Shown here: piece by piece, positions 26,301 through 34,488 of the stretch
How positions within the stretch are numbered: position 1 is the stretch's first letter
How the letters are laid out: every line of letters begins with the position of its first letter
DNA from: Bovifimicola sp050309585
Lineage (GTDB): Bacteria; Bacillota; Clostridia; Lachnospirales; Lachnospiraceae
DNA: 45,737 nt
Direction: 5' to 3'
Assembly: GCA_050309585.1 (NCBI GenBank)
Contig: JBNRML010000167.1
Location: 1 to 45,737 of the forward strand
Notes under the pieces: generated by a model
Seen by the model: the letters and a program-made list of their open reading frames with translations, nothing else
The model's database searches: none
Told to the model about the DNA's origin: nothing
Program-made: the position numbers and the translations under genes

Positions 26301-26386
26301 CTGATATATTGAACTCCTTTACCAATCATCTGGGGATTTTTTATACATTTTTTTGTTATAGCAAGTGTTTTCTTAATCTTTGACAT
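23363..26386 (-). CDS. Multidomain glycosyltransferase (GT2-GT2-WsaF-like)
   Basis: A 1007-residue cytoplasmic enzyme with three catalytic-looking parts. The first is a GT2 domain (about 68-300; FSVVIPVYNVEIKWLERAI, LADDCST, VLMDNDDAI). The second GT2 domain (about 322-560) has VSIIVPTKDHVDLL, FLNNDM, GALMAI and CGSDIEMCIR. The C-terminal GT-B-like part (about 640-1000) contains INLLVPSINPEHVFGGISTAL, FINFIQDYEPGFYAW, VYGRPTVERNAF and SPHPSYPPLEM, which recall WsaF, the beta-1,2-rhamnosyltransferase of Geobacillus S-layer glycan synthesis. It probably builds the repeating backbone. GGAG at 7 bases, within the end of wzt, and a start 2 bases after the wzt stop indicate translational coupling. 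Confidence 0.9.
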   Translation of the reverse strand: MSKIKKTLAITKKCIKNPQMIGKGVQYIRVNGFHGLKAKINSKLNPQVIVAQTEVKPSTPDQVFTGDIKFSVVIPVYNVEIKWLERAIESVKKQNYTNWEICLADDCSTKKEVADYLKSVESDKIKVAYLEKNQGISGASNAAATLATGDYIVLMDNDDAITYDALYEFLRKILETDADIIYSDQNIIDVNDDGREPLYKPDWSLDLFLSQMYIGHLLGFKKELFDKVGGFRSDFNGSQDYDLVLRMIEHTDNIQHVSKVLYGWRDIPTSTATNPESKPYAQTAGLRAIQEHLDRVYGEGKATANETEDLFVYDVRYNLDEKPMVSIIVPTKDHVDLLKQDIDSIEELTTYENYEILVLNNNSEKEESFEYFKEVEKQYGNVRVIDAKFEFNWSKLNNFGMKHAKGDVYVFLNNDMKLITPEWLDRLVEKAVRPDVGVVGGLLLYEDGTIQHAGVVVGIQGWADHIYKGKTPVHYGSPYISPMVTRNVTAVTGALMAISKEKIEKIGEFDEDFIICGSDIEMCIRANLRGFVNIYDPHVKLYHYESKSRDSYIPEVDFEMSSFAYRTYREEGDPYYNSNLDYTNVIPTVTDKNQFYKAESDIMRSINEKNSGEKMPDSSIAIAEILKYEFRKTEFPEKRINLLVPSINPEHVFGGISTALKFFEKLVEESGFASRIILTDAMPSRKALMQYKDKYRYVKASRDSNDRHQIVGYSDRYMQSIPVSENDYFMFTGWWTAYCTQEAYIEFENKEGIKPNKFINFIQDYEPGFYAWSSRYLLADSTYRNEYPQLAVFNSKLLHEFFMQNGYSFYKEYEFDPVLNGKLSKILKQSFGKVEKKKQILVYGRPTVERNAFSIVVDSLKKWVEKQEDIEEWEILSAGEYHLPVDLGRGKELVSVGKLTIEQYAETMLNTFAGISLMSSPHPSYPPLEMSVFGVNVITNKYANKDLANFNSNICSVSSASPSVISDELYKICSAYTEEIELKNETPDYIENEHVFDFIKDIMKELS

Positions 26387-26388
26387 CT

Positions 26389-27744
26389 CTACGCTCCATT
26401 TTCATTAAATGTGACTTTTGAATCCATATCAAAATAACCAACTGTTGTCTTATCTGAAATAACATTTACACAGCATATATCATACAGACGATTGTACACC
26501 ACAAGGTTATCACTTTCAAATCCGGTACACCCAAGTAATAACAAATATTGTCCTCCCTGAAGTATCATCTTCTGTCTGAACTCAATGGTAACAGTCTGAC
26601 CTTTCTCCACTATACCGGTATCAACCTTTTCAATAATAGTATTTGTTCCTGTTATCTCCGTACCTTTTATATCCTTAAAACTAAATGCAAAAATCGGATT
26701 TTCAATTGTCTCGTTAAACTTAATTTTCATCTTAAGTGAAAAATATTTTAATTTATAAACAGTATTTGTTATTTCGCCTTCATCATCAAAAATACCAAAA
26801 TCAACAATTTCTGCTCTCTTATCCCCATAAATCTCACTATTAGGATTCATTAACATATAATCCTTCCAGTTTCCCTCAGTCTGATTTTTCTTTTTAGAGG
26901 CAGAATCCATCAATTCCGTAGGTGTTTCCTTATTTATGAGGTCATTAACATCAGAAAGGGAATTCTCATTGTCCTTCGTATCATTTTCCTTTTCAGTCTT
27001 ATCATACTGTCCAACCAATATTTTTTTGTAAATATCAATCATGGCTGCCGGCTCACCTTCAGCAACAATAGAACCATGATTAAATATTATTGCCCTGTTG
27101 CAATACTTCATAACACTTCCCATGTCATGGGTAACGAAAAGTATTGTCTTTCCGGAATTTTTAAGGTCCTCGAGCTTTTTATAACACTTTGCCTGGAAGA
27201 AAACATCACCTACAGACAATGCTTCGTCAACAATGAGTATGTCAGGCTCAACATTAATAGCCACAGCAAATGCAAGTCTTGCAAACATACCACTTGAATA
27301 AGTCTTTACAGGCTGGTTTATGAAATCTCCAATATCCGCAAATGCAATGATATCATCAATCTTCCTGTCCATTTCTTCCTTTGTAAAGCCTATCATTGTT
27401 CCATTTAAATAAACATTTTCAATTCCGGTGTATTCAGGATTAAAACCTGCCCCTAACTCCAAAAGGGCGGAAATCTTTCCATTGATTTCCACCTTGCCAG
27501 AGGTAGGAGTAAGAACTCCTGTAATTATTTTTAATACTGTTGATTTTCCAGCACCGTTCTTTCCGATTATGCCCAACATCTCTCCTTTTTTTATCTCAAA
27601 GGAAATGTCATTTAATGCCATGAAATCTTTATGATACTGTTTTTTCGTGATACTTAGTGCCTCTTTTAATCTCAGCACCGGTTTATCATACAATTTATAT
27701 ACTTTTTTTAGATTAGTTACTTTTATTGCGTAGTCGCTCATCAT
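26389..27744 (-). CDS. wzt: Polysaccharide ABC exporter ATPase Wzt with C-terminal glycan-binding-type domain
   Basis: A 451-residue protein. The ABC domain (about 1-245) has Walker A GKNGAGKST at 61-69, signature YSSGMFARL, Walker B ILIVDEALSVGD and the switch His in VTHD. A hydrophilic linker (about 245-285) leads to a beta-rich domain (about 290-445; GDKRAEIVDFGIFDDEGE, LKMKIKFNETIENP, FSFKDIKGTEITGTNT). This is the WztC layout, which in E. coli O8/O9a recognises the finished, capped O-polysaccharide. It powers export of undecaprenyl-PP-linked glycan through Wzm. Tandem ATGs at 27744 and 27741 both fit GAGGG. The gene starts 27 bases after wzm. Confidence 0.94.
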   Translation of the reverse strand: MMSDYAIKVTNLKKVYKLYDKPVLRLKEALSITKKQYHKDFMALNDISFEIKKGEMLGIIGKNGAGKSTVLKIITGVLTPTSGKVEINGKISALLELGAGFNPEYTGIENVYLNGTMIGFTKEEMDRKIDDIIAFADIGDFINQPVKTYSSGMFARLAFAVAINVEPDILIVDEALSVGDVFFQAKCYKKLEDLKNSGKTILFVTHDMGSVMKYCNRAIIFNHGSIVAEGEPAAMIDIYKKILVGQYDKTEKENDTKDNENSLSDVNDLINKETPTELMDSASKKKNQTEGNWKDYMLMNPNSEIYGDKRAEIVDFGIFDDEGEITNTVYKLKYFSLKMKIKFNETIENPIFAFSFKDIKGTEITGTNTIIEKVDTGIVEKGQTVTIEFRQKMILQGGQYLLLLGCTGFESDNLVVYNRLYDICCVNVISDKTTVGYFDMDSKVTFNENGA

Positions 27745-27771
27745 CTATCCCTCATGATTTTTCTTGTTATA

Positions 27772-28575
27772 TTATAAAGAATCAGCAAAATGCGGCTTAA
27801 GTCTCTTATAAACAAATCTTGAAATTAATCCCATAATGATTACAAAAGACCAGAAATATAATGTAAGCATAGGTTTTTCATAAAACTTATGGCCATAAAT
27901 CATTGTGCCTCTGCAACCATCAACTATATAAAACATTGGATTTAGCTTGAATATAATGCTTAAATTCGATAATGCATCCTGAAATCTCGGATCTTCGAAA
28001 TTCCATAAAATTGGGGTCATCCATGTTCCTATCTGCATAAACACACTAATTATCTGAACTGTATCCTTGAAAAAAACGGATAAGGCGGATGTGAAATATG
28101 AGATGGACAATACAAGCATTATCATACAAAATGAATAATACACAAGCTGTATGGCAATTATTCCCGGAAAATATCCCATTAAAATATAGGCAATTATTAG
28201 AAGTCCCATAAAGAATACATGCACAAATAAAGACGAAATTACCTTGACTATTGGAAGTATGTTAATATTAAATACTACTTTTTTCACAAGATAACTATAT
28301 TCCACAAAACAGTTAGTCGCATTAACTAATGCCTCCTGAAAGAAAAACCATGGTATAAGTCCTGCCATAAGCCATAGGATAAATGGGGTGTCACCCACAT
28401 CTCCACTTCTAAGTCCAACCTGGAATACAAACCAATATAACACTATTGTAACTATAGGCTGTATGAAAGCCCATATAATTCCCATATATGAGCCTGCATA
28501 CTTGGTTTTAAAATCATTTTTAGACAAATAGAGAATAAGATCTTTACTTTCAGCAAGTTTTGATTTTTTACTCAT
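27772..28575 (-). CDS. wzm: Polysaccharide ABC exporter permease Wzm
   Basis: A 267-residue ABC-2 permease of the polyol/polysaccharide export type, with six hydrophobic segments (first near 32-58, last near 232-255) and amphipathic N-terminus. TKYAGSYMGIIWAFIQPI and GLIPWFFFQEALVNATNCF are typical family sequences. It forms the membrane channel dimer for Wzt and moves lipid-linked polymer outward. The ribosome-binding site is weak (GAAAGAG, about 12 bases from the ATG), so it may be translated by coupling with rfbC, which ends 18 bases upstream. Confidence 0.94.
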   Translation of the reverse strand: MSKKSKLAESKDLILYLSKNDFKTKYAGSYMGIIWAFIQPIVTIVLYWFVFQVGLRSGDVGDTPFILWLMAGLIPWFFFQEALVNATNCFVEYSYLVKKVVFNINILPIVKVISSLFVHVFFMGLLIIAYILMGYFPGIIAIQLVYYSFCMIMLVLSISYFTSALSVFFKDTVQIISVFMQIGTWMTPILWNFEDPRFQDALSNLSIIFKLNPMFYIVDGCRGTMIYGHKFYEKPMLTLYFWSFVIIMGLISRFVYKRLKPHFADSL

Positions 28576-28593
28576 AATAATTTTTTCTCTTTC

Positions 28594-29154
28594 TTATCTT
28601 TTAAACTCTTTAATTCCTGACCATTTCTGATCCTTATCTGAAATAGTCAAATCTTTTTTCGTGATTCCTTCCGGCATTGGCCATTCAATACCAATTTCCG
28701 GATCATCCCATTTGAGACCTCCCTCATCATTAGGATGATAGAAATCTGTACATTTATATGCAAATTCTGCATAATCTGACAATACAATAAATCCATGAGC
28801 GAAATTCTTAGGAATAAAGAACTGTTTTTTATTCTCTGCCGAAAGTACAACACCATACCATTTTCCATAAGTTTCAGATCCCTCACGAAGATCTACTGCA
28901 ACATCAAAAACCTCTCCGCTGACAACTCTTACAAGCTTATCCTGTGGGAAATTAATCTGGAAATGTAATCCTCTGAGAACACCTTTCTTTGAACTTGACT
29001 GATTATCCTGAACAAATTCTTCCGGAATTCCTGCTGCCTTATAATCATTATAATTGTAGGTCTCCATAAAATATCCTCGCTCATCACCAAATACAGCAGG
29101 AGTAATTACCTTTAGACCTTCTATTTCACAAGTTTCAACTGTTATTTTTCCCAT
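28594..29154 (-). CDS. rfbC: dTDP-4-dehydrorhamnose 3,5-epimerase
   Basis: A 186-residue RmlC cupin that converts dTDP-4-keto-6-deoxyglucose to dTDP-4-keto-L-rhamnose. Visible family motifs: FGDERGYFMETYN, the catalytic-histidine region VLRGLHFQ, KLVRVVSGEVFDVAVDLR and FIPKNFAHGFIVLS. ATG 29154 lies 8 bases from AAGGAG; a TTG two codons upstream is in frame but unlikely. The order rfbB-rfbA-rfbC is contiguous here, without rfbD. Confidence 0.97.
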   Translation of the reverse strand: MGKITVETCEIEGLKVITPAVFGDERGYFMETYNYNDYKAAGIPEEFVQDNQSSSKKGVLRGLHFQINFPQDKLVRVVSGEVFDVAVDLREGSETYGKWYGVVLSAENKKQFFIPKNFAHGFIVLSDYAEFAYKCTDFYHPNDEGGLKWDDPEIGIEWPMPEGITKKDLTISDKDQKWSGIKEFKR

Positions 29155-29169
29155 TTCCAAAACTCCTTT

Positions 29170-30039
29170 TTATAAACCGTTTGCAACATCTACAAGATAC
29201 TGACCATACGCTGTCTTCATAAGCGGCTCAGCAAGCTTTAATAACTGTTCTTTATCAATAAAGCCTCTCTTGTATGCAATTTCCTCTATACATGAAATGT
29301 ACAATCCCTGTCTCTTCTGGAAAGCTGCCACGAAATCAGCAGCATCAAGTAACATATCATGATTTCCTGTATCTAACCATGCAAATCCTCGACCAAGAGT
29401 CTCAACCATTAATGTACCTCTCCTTAAATATTCATTATTGATTGATGTGATTTCTATCTCACCTCTTGCTGATGGTTTTACATTCTTTGCAATCTCAACA
29501 ACGTCATTGTCGTAGAAATAAAGACCCGGTACTGCATAATTTGACTTTGGATTCTCTGGTTTCTCCTCGATGGATAATGCCTTTCCATTTTCATCGAATT
29601 CAACAACGCCATATTCTCTAGGATCTTTTACATAGTATCCGAAAATGGTAGCTCCCTTTTCTCTCGCTGCAGCATTCTTAAGAACCTTTGAAAAGCTCTG
29701 GCCATAGAAAATATTATCTCCTAATACTAACGCAACATTGTCATCACCAATAAAATCGGCACCAATTATAAATGCGTCTGCCAAACCTCTTGGTGTTTCC
29801 TGTACGGCATATTCAAATCTCATGCCAAGCTGCTCACCTGTTCCGAATAACTCCTCAAATACAGGCAAATCTCTTGGTGTGGAAATAATCAAAACCTCTC
29901 TGATACCGGCCAACATAAGCGTTGACAATGGATAATATATCATTGGTTTGTCATATACCGGCATAATCTGCTTTGAAACAGCCTTTGTTAATGGATATAA
30001 TCTTGTACCTGAACCACCTGCTAAAATAATACCTTTCAT
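29170..30039 (-). CDS. rfbA: Glucose-1-phosphate thymidylyltransferase
   Basis: A 289-residue RmlA of normal length that makes dTDP-glucose from glucose 1-phosphate and dTTP, the first step to dTDP-rhamnose. The nucleotide-binding motif GGSGTRLYPLT is at 8-18, with MPVYDKPMIYYPLS and the metal/sugar-binding VLGDNIFYG downstream. GAGG is 6 bases before the ATG. It follows rfbB by about 100 bases containing a hairpin (30109-30136) and an AT-rich stretch. Confidence 0.98.
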   Translation of the reverse strand: MKGIILAGGSGTRLYPLTKAVSKQIMPVYDKPMIYYPLSTLMLAGIREVLIISTPRDLPVFEELFGTGEQLGMRFEYAVQETPRGLADAFIIGADFIGDDNVALVLGDNIFYGQSFSKVLKNAAAREKGATIFGYYVKDPREYGVVEFDENGKALSIEEKPENPKSNYAVPGLYFYDNDVVEIAKNVKPSARGEIEITSINNEYLRRGTLMVETLGRGFAWLDTGNHDMLLDAADFVAAFQKRQGLYISCIEEIAYKRGFIDKEQLLKLAEPLMKTAYGQYLVDVANGL

Positions 30040-30108
30040 TTTGACCTCACTTTCGCACCTGAACCGTGCCTATATTATTATAAAACTTATTTTCCTTATA
30101 ACGCACCA

Positions 30109-30136
30109 AAATGGGAACATTTTCACATTCCCATTT
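30109..30136 (-). terminator. Hairpin after rfbB (weak terminator or processing site)
   Basis: AAATGGGAA (30109-30117) and TTCCCATTT (30128-30136) form a perfect 9-bp stem with a 10-base loop. There is no long U tail on the minus strand, so partial termination or mRNA processing between rfbB and rfbA is more likely than full termination. Confidence 0.5.
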
Positions 30137-30143
30137 AAGCAAC

Positions 30144-31223
30144 TTATTTGTACATTTCTGCGTAATATTTCTGATAATCTCCACTGGTTACATTCTTCAT
30201 CCAGTCTTCATTCTCAAAGAACCATTTAATTGTAAGTTTGATTCCGTCCTTGAACATTGTCTCCGGATACCATCCTAAATCGGCTTTAATCTTATCTGGA
30301 GCGATGGCATATCTTCTGTCATGTCCTTTTCTGTCCTCAACATAAGTAATAAGCTCTTTATTGATATGAGCCTTTCTTGGGTCATCATCCGGAAGCATTT
30401 CCTGAAGTGTCTCAAGAATAATCTCGATAATTTCGATGTTCTGTTTTTCATTGTGTCCACCGATATTGTATTCCTCGAATAGTTTACCTTCTTCCTGAAC
30501 CATATCAATAGCCTTTGCATGGTCTTCAACGTATAACCAGTCTCTTACATTCTTTCCATCACCATATACCGGTAATTTCTTTCCCTGTAAAGCATTGTTA
30601 ATAATAAGTGGAATAAGCTTTTCCGGGAACTGGTAAGGACCGTAGTTGTTTGAACAGTTAGTAATGTTTGCAGGGAACTTATAGGTATCCATATATGCCT
30701 TTACAAGGAAGTCTGATGAAGCCTTGCTTGCTGAATATGGGCTGTGTGGATCATATGGTGTTGTCTCATAGAAGAATGCATTGTCATCATCTGGTAATGA
30801 ACCATAAACCTCATCTGTTGATACATGAAGGAATTTCTTTCCTTCCTTGAATGTTCCATCTTCTAATTCCCATGCTTCTTTTGCACAGTTAAGCATAACA
30901 GCTGTACCTAATACGTTTGTCTGCACAAAAACCTCAGGATTTTTGATACTTCTGTCCACATGACTTTCTGCTGCAAAATGAACAACACGGTCAATGTCAT
31001 TTTCCTGAAAGATTTTTCTGATAGCTTCCTTATCACAGATATCTGCTTTTACAAATGTATAATTATCTCTATTTTCAATATCCTTTAAGTTTTCAAGATT
31101 TCCTGCATAGGTTAACTTGTCAACATTAATAATTCTGATTTCGTTATCGTATTTCTTAAACATGTAATGAATGTAATTTGAGCCAATAAATCCGGCTCCA
31201 CCTGTTACTAAATAAGTTCTCAT
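30144..31223 (-). CDS. rfbB: dTDP-glucose 4,6-dehydratase
   Basis: A 359-residue RmlB of the SDR superfamily that makes dTDP-4-keto-6-deoxyglucose. The NAD-binding GGAGFIGSNYIH starts at residue 8, followed by HFAAESHVDRSI, the catalytic STDEVYG, the YSASK Tyr/Lys pair, and NNYGPYQFPEKLIP. AAAGGAG lies 8 bases upstream of the ATG. It starts 49 bases after the DUF2142-like gene and leads the rml block. Confidence 0.98.
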   Translation of the reverse strand: MRTYLVTGGAGFIGSNYIHYMFKKYDNEIRIINVDKLTYAGNLENLKDIENRDNYTFVKADICDKEAIRKIFQENDIDRVVHFAAESHVDRSIKNPEVFVQTNVLGTAVMLNCAKEAWELEDGTFKEGKKFLHVSTDEVYGSLPDDDNAFFYETTPYDPHSPYSASKASSDFLVKAYMDTYKFPANITNCSNNYGPYQFPEKLIPLIINNALQGKKLPVYGDGKNVRDWLYVEDHAKAIDMVQEEGKLFEEYNIGGHNEKQNIEIIEIILETLQEMLPDDDPRKAHINKELITYVEDRKGHDRRYAIAPDKIKADLGWYPETMFKDGIKLTIKWFFENEDWMKNVTSGDYQKYYAEMYK

Positions 31224-31272
31224 ATTTTTTTCTCCTTTAAGATATATTATTCTTTACCGTAGTACCTAAGGG

Positions 31273-33492
31273 CTACAGCATATAATTTGTCACTCCCAAG
31301 AAATAATAAACACAGCCTCCATATATTGCTGCATAACTTAAGATTGTAACAATACTGCTAATGCAATCATTAACTTTTACTATACTATTATTATCAGTCT
31401 TTCCCCAGACTGTCAAGTCTTTATTCATAATCTGTTGTATCTTATGAGATACCACCAGAGTCATAACCGGCATTACACATATATAATATCTGCTTTGCAC
31501 TCCCGCATGTCCTGAAATGAAATAAAAATCATTAAAGCCTCTCATAACCTGCAAAATTACTGTTACAATTAATGAGACCGAAAATGCTTTATAAAAACTG
31601 ATCATTCTTTTTTCTTTCTCACTTAAGCCCTTATTCATTGAAAAAGCAACTATTGGTGAAAACCACAATAAATTAAATGCAATTCTGGAAAACCTGAAAA
31701 ATCCCTCTTCCTTTGATATCCTGAAAGTGATTCCCGAAGACCACTGCTTAAGGAAATTGTTTAAGAAATATTCAATAAATTCCCTGAAGCTCAAATGCAG
31801 CCTTTCAGACGGCTCAACGTAAACCAGTGCATACTGTGTAAACACTTCATCGCTTACCAGATCTCTCAGACTGACCTGAATCTTTCCATATTTCATAAAG
31901 AAAAATCCGTAAAATACTGCTGCCACAAGATAAATTGGTGCAGTAATCATAAAACTCTTATTAAATACTTTTTTCCAATCCTTTTCTCTTATGACAGATG
32001 CCACCACAAAAATCAATGCACATATCACAAGCATGGCACACACTGTAACCTTTGTCATTGAGGCTGTGACAATTCCTATTGCAATAAGGCTATAGGTCAG
32101 ACAGTTTCTCTTATCTTCAATAAATCTTATTATTCCCAGCGTAAAAATACCAGTAATTATTATGGCAATATTATCATTATTAATTGTCGGAGCACAGCCA
32201 TAAAGCATTGGAAACAACGCAATTGTGAATGCATACAAAAGATGAACCACAGGATATTTTTTTTCAATTCTTGTAAATCCAATATACATATAAATCAGCA
32301 GTCCTGACATCACAAGAACAATATTAGCGGCTCTCAGGCTATTAAGATTGGCATATACCTTTGTCTCTGCCCCACTCTTATCTATATTTACGGAATTTGT
32401 ACATTTTAGTACCTGGTAATATAGAGGCGGATGTCCCAAAAAGCTTACTGTATCTGTTTTCTTACCAACGAACAACCCTGCATTCTGTTTTAACGCAGTG
32501 GTAAATACCCCCTCCTCCGGCACAGTCTCATAATCATTAGCCAGAAGCATCTGATTTTCATAATCCGGGATAATCGACGGGTTTTCTGTCACGTCTGCAA
32601 GATATGACAAATGTGCCATCTCATCATAAGTTCCGAGAAAAAGGTTTTTCCATGTAAAAATCATCATAAATAACGACAATGCTGATGCCGTTACATATAT
32701 TATTGCAACCGGCTTTCTCATATCCTTAAATATTTTGTCAGCAAAGAGTACGGCCATTCCTAAAATGTAAACGATAAACATTATGATTATCACATATATC
32801 TTTGTATCCGGTCCTCTTAGAACCAGATTAAAATCCAGGTCTGAAGAAAGCACCACGCCGTTTTCCACATAGTTTCCTCCCGGATAATCGTCTGTACTGC
32901 TTCTCCAAATAGAAACTGTGTCATCACATATTTCCGTACTTCTCACTGAAAAATAGTACATCCCTCTTTTATATTCATTAGCCAGTCCTATTGTCAGATA
33001 TTCATTATCTTTTATTTTCTTGCCGTCGAAATATACATTTTCCAAAACATTATTATTTTCATCATACAGAGTAAGCACATAAAAAGCTTCCGGTGTTTTT
33101 CCGTATGTTGCAAACTTTATCATGATTCCCCTTAATGTTTCTTCCGGATGAATCTGCTGTTTAATTCTTTCCTCACCGTCAAGGAGTGCTGTGACAGTGT
33201 CACCATTAACCTTTATTGTATCTGTTTTTACTGTCGGTCCAATACTGAGTGCATGAAAGAACAACTGCATAAAGACAATACTGATAATTAATGCCGTGAC
33301 CGTCTTTACATTAATTAGTTTCTTCTCTTTTAATATTAATACCACCATGGAAATCAGGTGGATGCAGAACAAAAAAATTATTATTTCTGCATTTAACCTG
33401 AGGCTGTTTCCATAATCCCTGGTGGCAACATAAATACAAACCACTAAAAAAATCGCGGTACAAATGTATTTTGCATTTAGTAACTTTTTCAT
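31273..33492 (-). CDS. Large polytopic membrane protein, GT-C/DUF2142-like
   Basis: A 739-residue protein with three N-terminal helices (to about residue 85), an extracytoplasmic beta-rich segment (about 90-230; lectin-like spacing), and then about ten helices to the C-terminus. TWKNLFLGTYDEMAHLSYL shows an acidic pair and a His just after a helix, the place where GT-C enzymes carry their catalytic acid and where DUF2142 members have DE.AH. I read it as a polyprenyl-phosphate-sugar-dependent transferase that modifies the polymer outside the membrane. This is inference. Start and upstream stop overlap as TAATG with GAGG 7 bases before, so translation is coupled to the upstream transferase. Confidence 0.8.
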   Translation of the reverse strand: MKKLLNAKYICTAIFLVVCIYVATRDYGNSLRLNAEIIIFLFCIHLISMVVLILKEKKLINVKTVTALIISIVFMQLFFHALSIGPTVKTDTIKVNGDTVTALLDGEERIKQQIHPEETLRGIMIKFATYGKTPEAFYVLTLYDENNNVLENVYFDGKKIKDNEYLTIGLANEYKRGMYYFSVRSTEICDDTVSIWRSSTDDYPGGNYVENGVVLSSDLDFNLVLRGPDTKIYVIIIMFIVYILGMAVLFADKIFKDMRKPVAIIYVTASALSLFMMIFTWKNLFLGTYDEMAHLSYLADVTENPSIIPDYENQMLLANDYETVPEEGVFTTALKQNAGLFVGKKTDTVSFLGHPPLYYQVLKCTNSVNIDKSGAETKVYANLNSLRAANIVLVMSGLLIYMYIGFTRIEKKYPVVHLLYAFTIALFPMLYGCAPTINNDNIAIIITGIFTLGIIRFIEDKRNCLTYSLIAIGIVTASMTKVTVCAMLVICALIFVVASVIREKDWKKVFNKSFMITAPIYLVAAVFYGFFFMKYGKIQVSLRDLVSDEVFTQYALVYVEPSERLHLSFREFIEYFLNNFLKQWSSGITFRISKEEGFFRFSRIAFNLLWFSPIVAFSMNKGLSEKEKRMISFYKAFSVSLIVTVILQVMRGFNDFYFISGHAGVQSRYYICVMPVMTLVVSHKIQQIMNKDLTVWGKTDNNSIVKVNDCISSIVTILSYAAIYGGCVYYFLGVTNYML

Positions 33493-34475
33493 TATAATTC
33501 CTCACTGTGTTTTCTTTCAATTTCAATTATCTTCTGTGTCAAAGCTTCTGCATTTCCCATTTCAACAAAATAATGCATATTATCTTCCGAATACAACTCA
33601 TGTGTTGCTAAATTATCACCTAAAATCATAGGTTTCTTCATTGCCTCATAAATATATGCCTTCCCGGGAATTGTTCTTTTTGCCTTCATTATTTCTTTAC
33701 TGAAATGTCCTGCCAGACACAAATCTGCAAAGCTAATGTATTCCGCAAGCTTTTTCTGCGGTAACCACTCTATATACTCTATGTTTTTTCCCTCTGTTTT
33801 CTTTATGTTCTTCTTAACCGGTCCTATGAAATAAAAATAGAATCTCTCATCATCCTTTAATTTTTCCATCATTTTCATAATAACCTCTACCCCTTGCAAT
33901 GGAAGAACTGAGCCGAAATAAAGAACAATAAATTTATTTCTCACATTTTCAGGCTTAATCTGCTGCCTTGGATAATATATCTTTAAATCCGCCTCTAAGT
34001 AGAGTGTTTCTATTTTATCCCTGTCCACACCAAACTCCGACGCAAAATAATCACCATGGGCTTTTGTGTCAGAAATAATATAATCTGCACATTTTATACA
34101 CTTTTTATCTAATACCTTGCACATTTTTCCCGCAAGGGATTTTCCACCAAACTTTTTCCTGTCATTAACCATTGTGTCATATACAGAAATAAAAAAGTCC
34201 ATAACCACTCTGTTCTTTCTAAATTTAAACTTAAAAAAAGGTAAAATCAATTGAGGTGCAAAACCTATGAAAACATAGTCATATTTTTTGCAGCCTTTAA
34301 ATAAAAGCCTTGTATATATTTTTATTAGTCTCTTTACATAACTCTTGTCCTTATATCCCAATACCTCCACGGAAGCTGCTGTCTTTTCTATCAGTTTAAT
34401 TTCCTGGGTATTTCTCAAATAATCAAGATTTTTTGTAGTTATGAAAAGCACCTTTTTATTTTCAAACGAGACCAT
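33492..34475 (-). CDS. Glycosyltransferase (GT4-like)
   Basis: A 327-residue protein with GT-B character. The N-terminal half (VLFITTKNLDYLRNTQEI; FIGFAPQLILPFFKF) is acceptor-side. The C-terminal half has FIVLYFGSVLPLQGVEVIMKMMEKL, FYFIGP, EWLPQKKLAEYISFADLCLAG and PGKAYEAM-type donor-binding sequence (GKAYIYEAMKKPMILGD), typical of GT4 retaining enzymes. The sugar is unknown. ATG 34475 is 8 bases from GGAG; an in-frame TTG at 34508 is rejected. The gene begins 13 bases after the flippase stop and overlaps the next gene by one base. Confidence 0.85.
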   Translation of the reverse strand: MVSFENKKVLFITTKNLDYLRNTQEIKLIEKTAASVEVLGYKDKSYVKRLIKIYTRLLFKGCKKYDYVFIGFAPQLILPFFKFKFRKNRVVMDFFISVYDTMVNDRKKFGGKSLAGKMCKVLDKKCIKCADYIISDTKAHGDYFASEFGVDRDKIETLYLEADLKIYYPRQQIKPENVRNKFIVLYFGSVLPLQGVEVIMKMMEKLKDDERFYFYFIGPVKKNIKKTEGKNIEYIEWLPQKKLAEYISFADLCLAGHFSKEIMKAKRTIPGKAYIYEAMKKPMILGDNLATHELYSEDNMHYFVEMGNAEALTQKIIEIERKHSEEL

Positions 34476-34488
34476 CTTCCACACTCCA

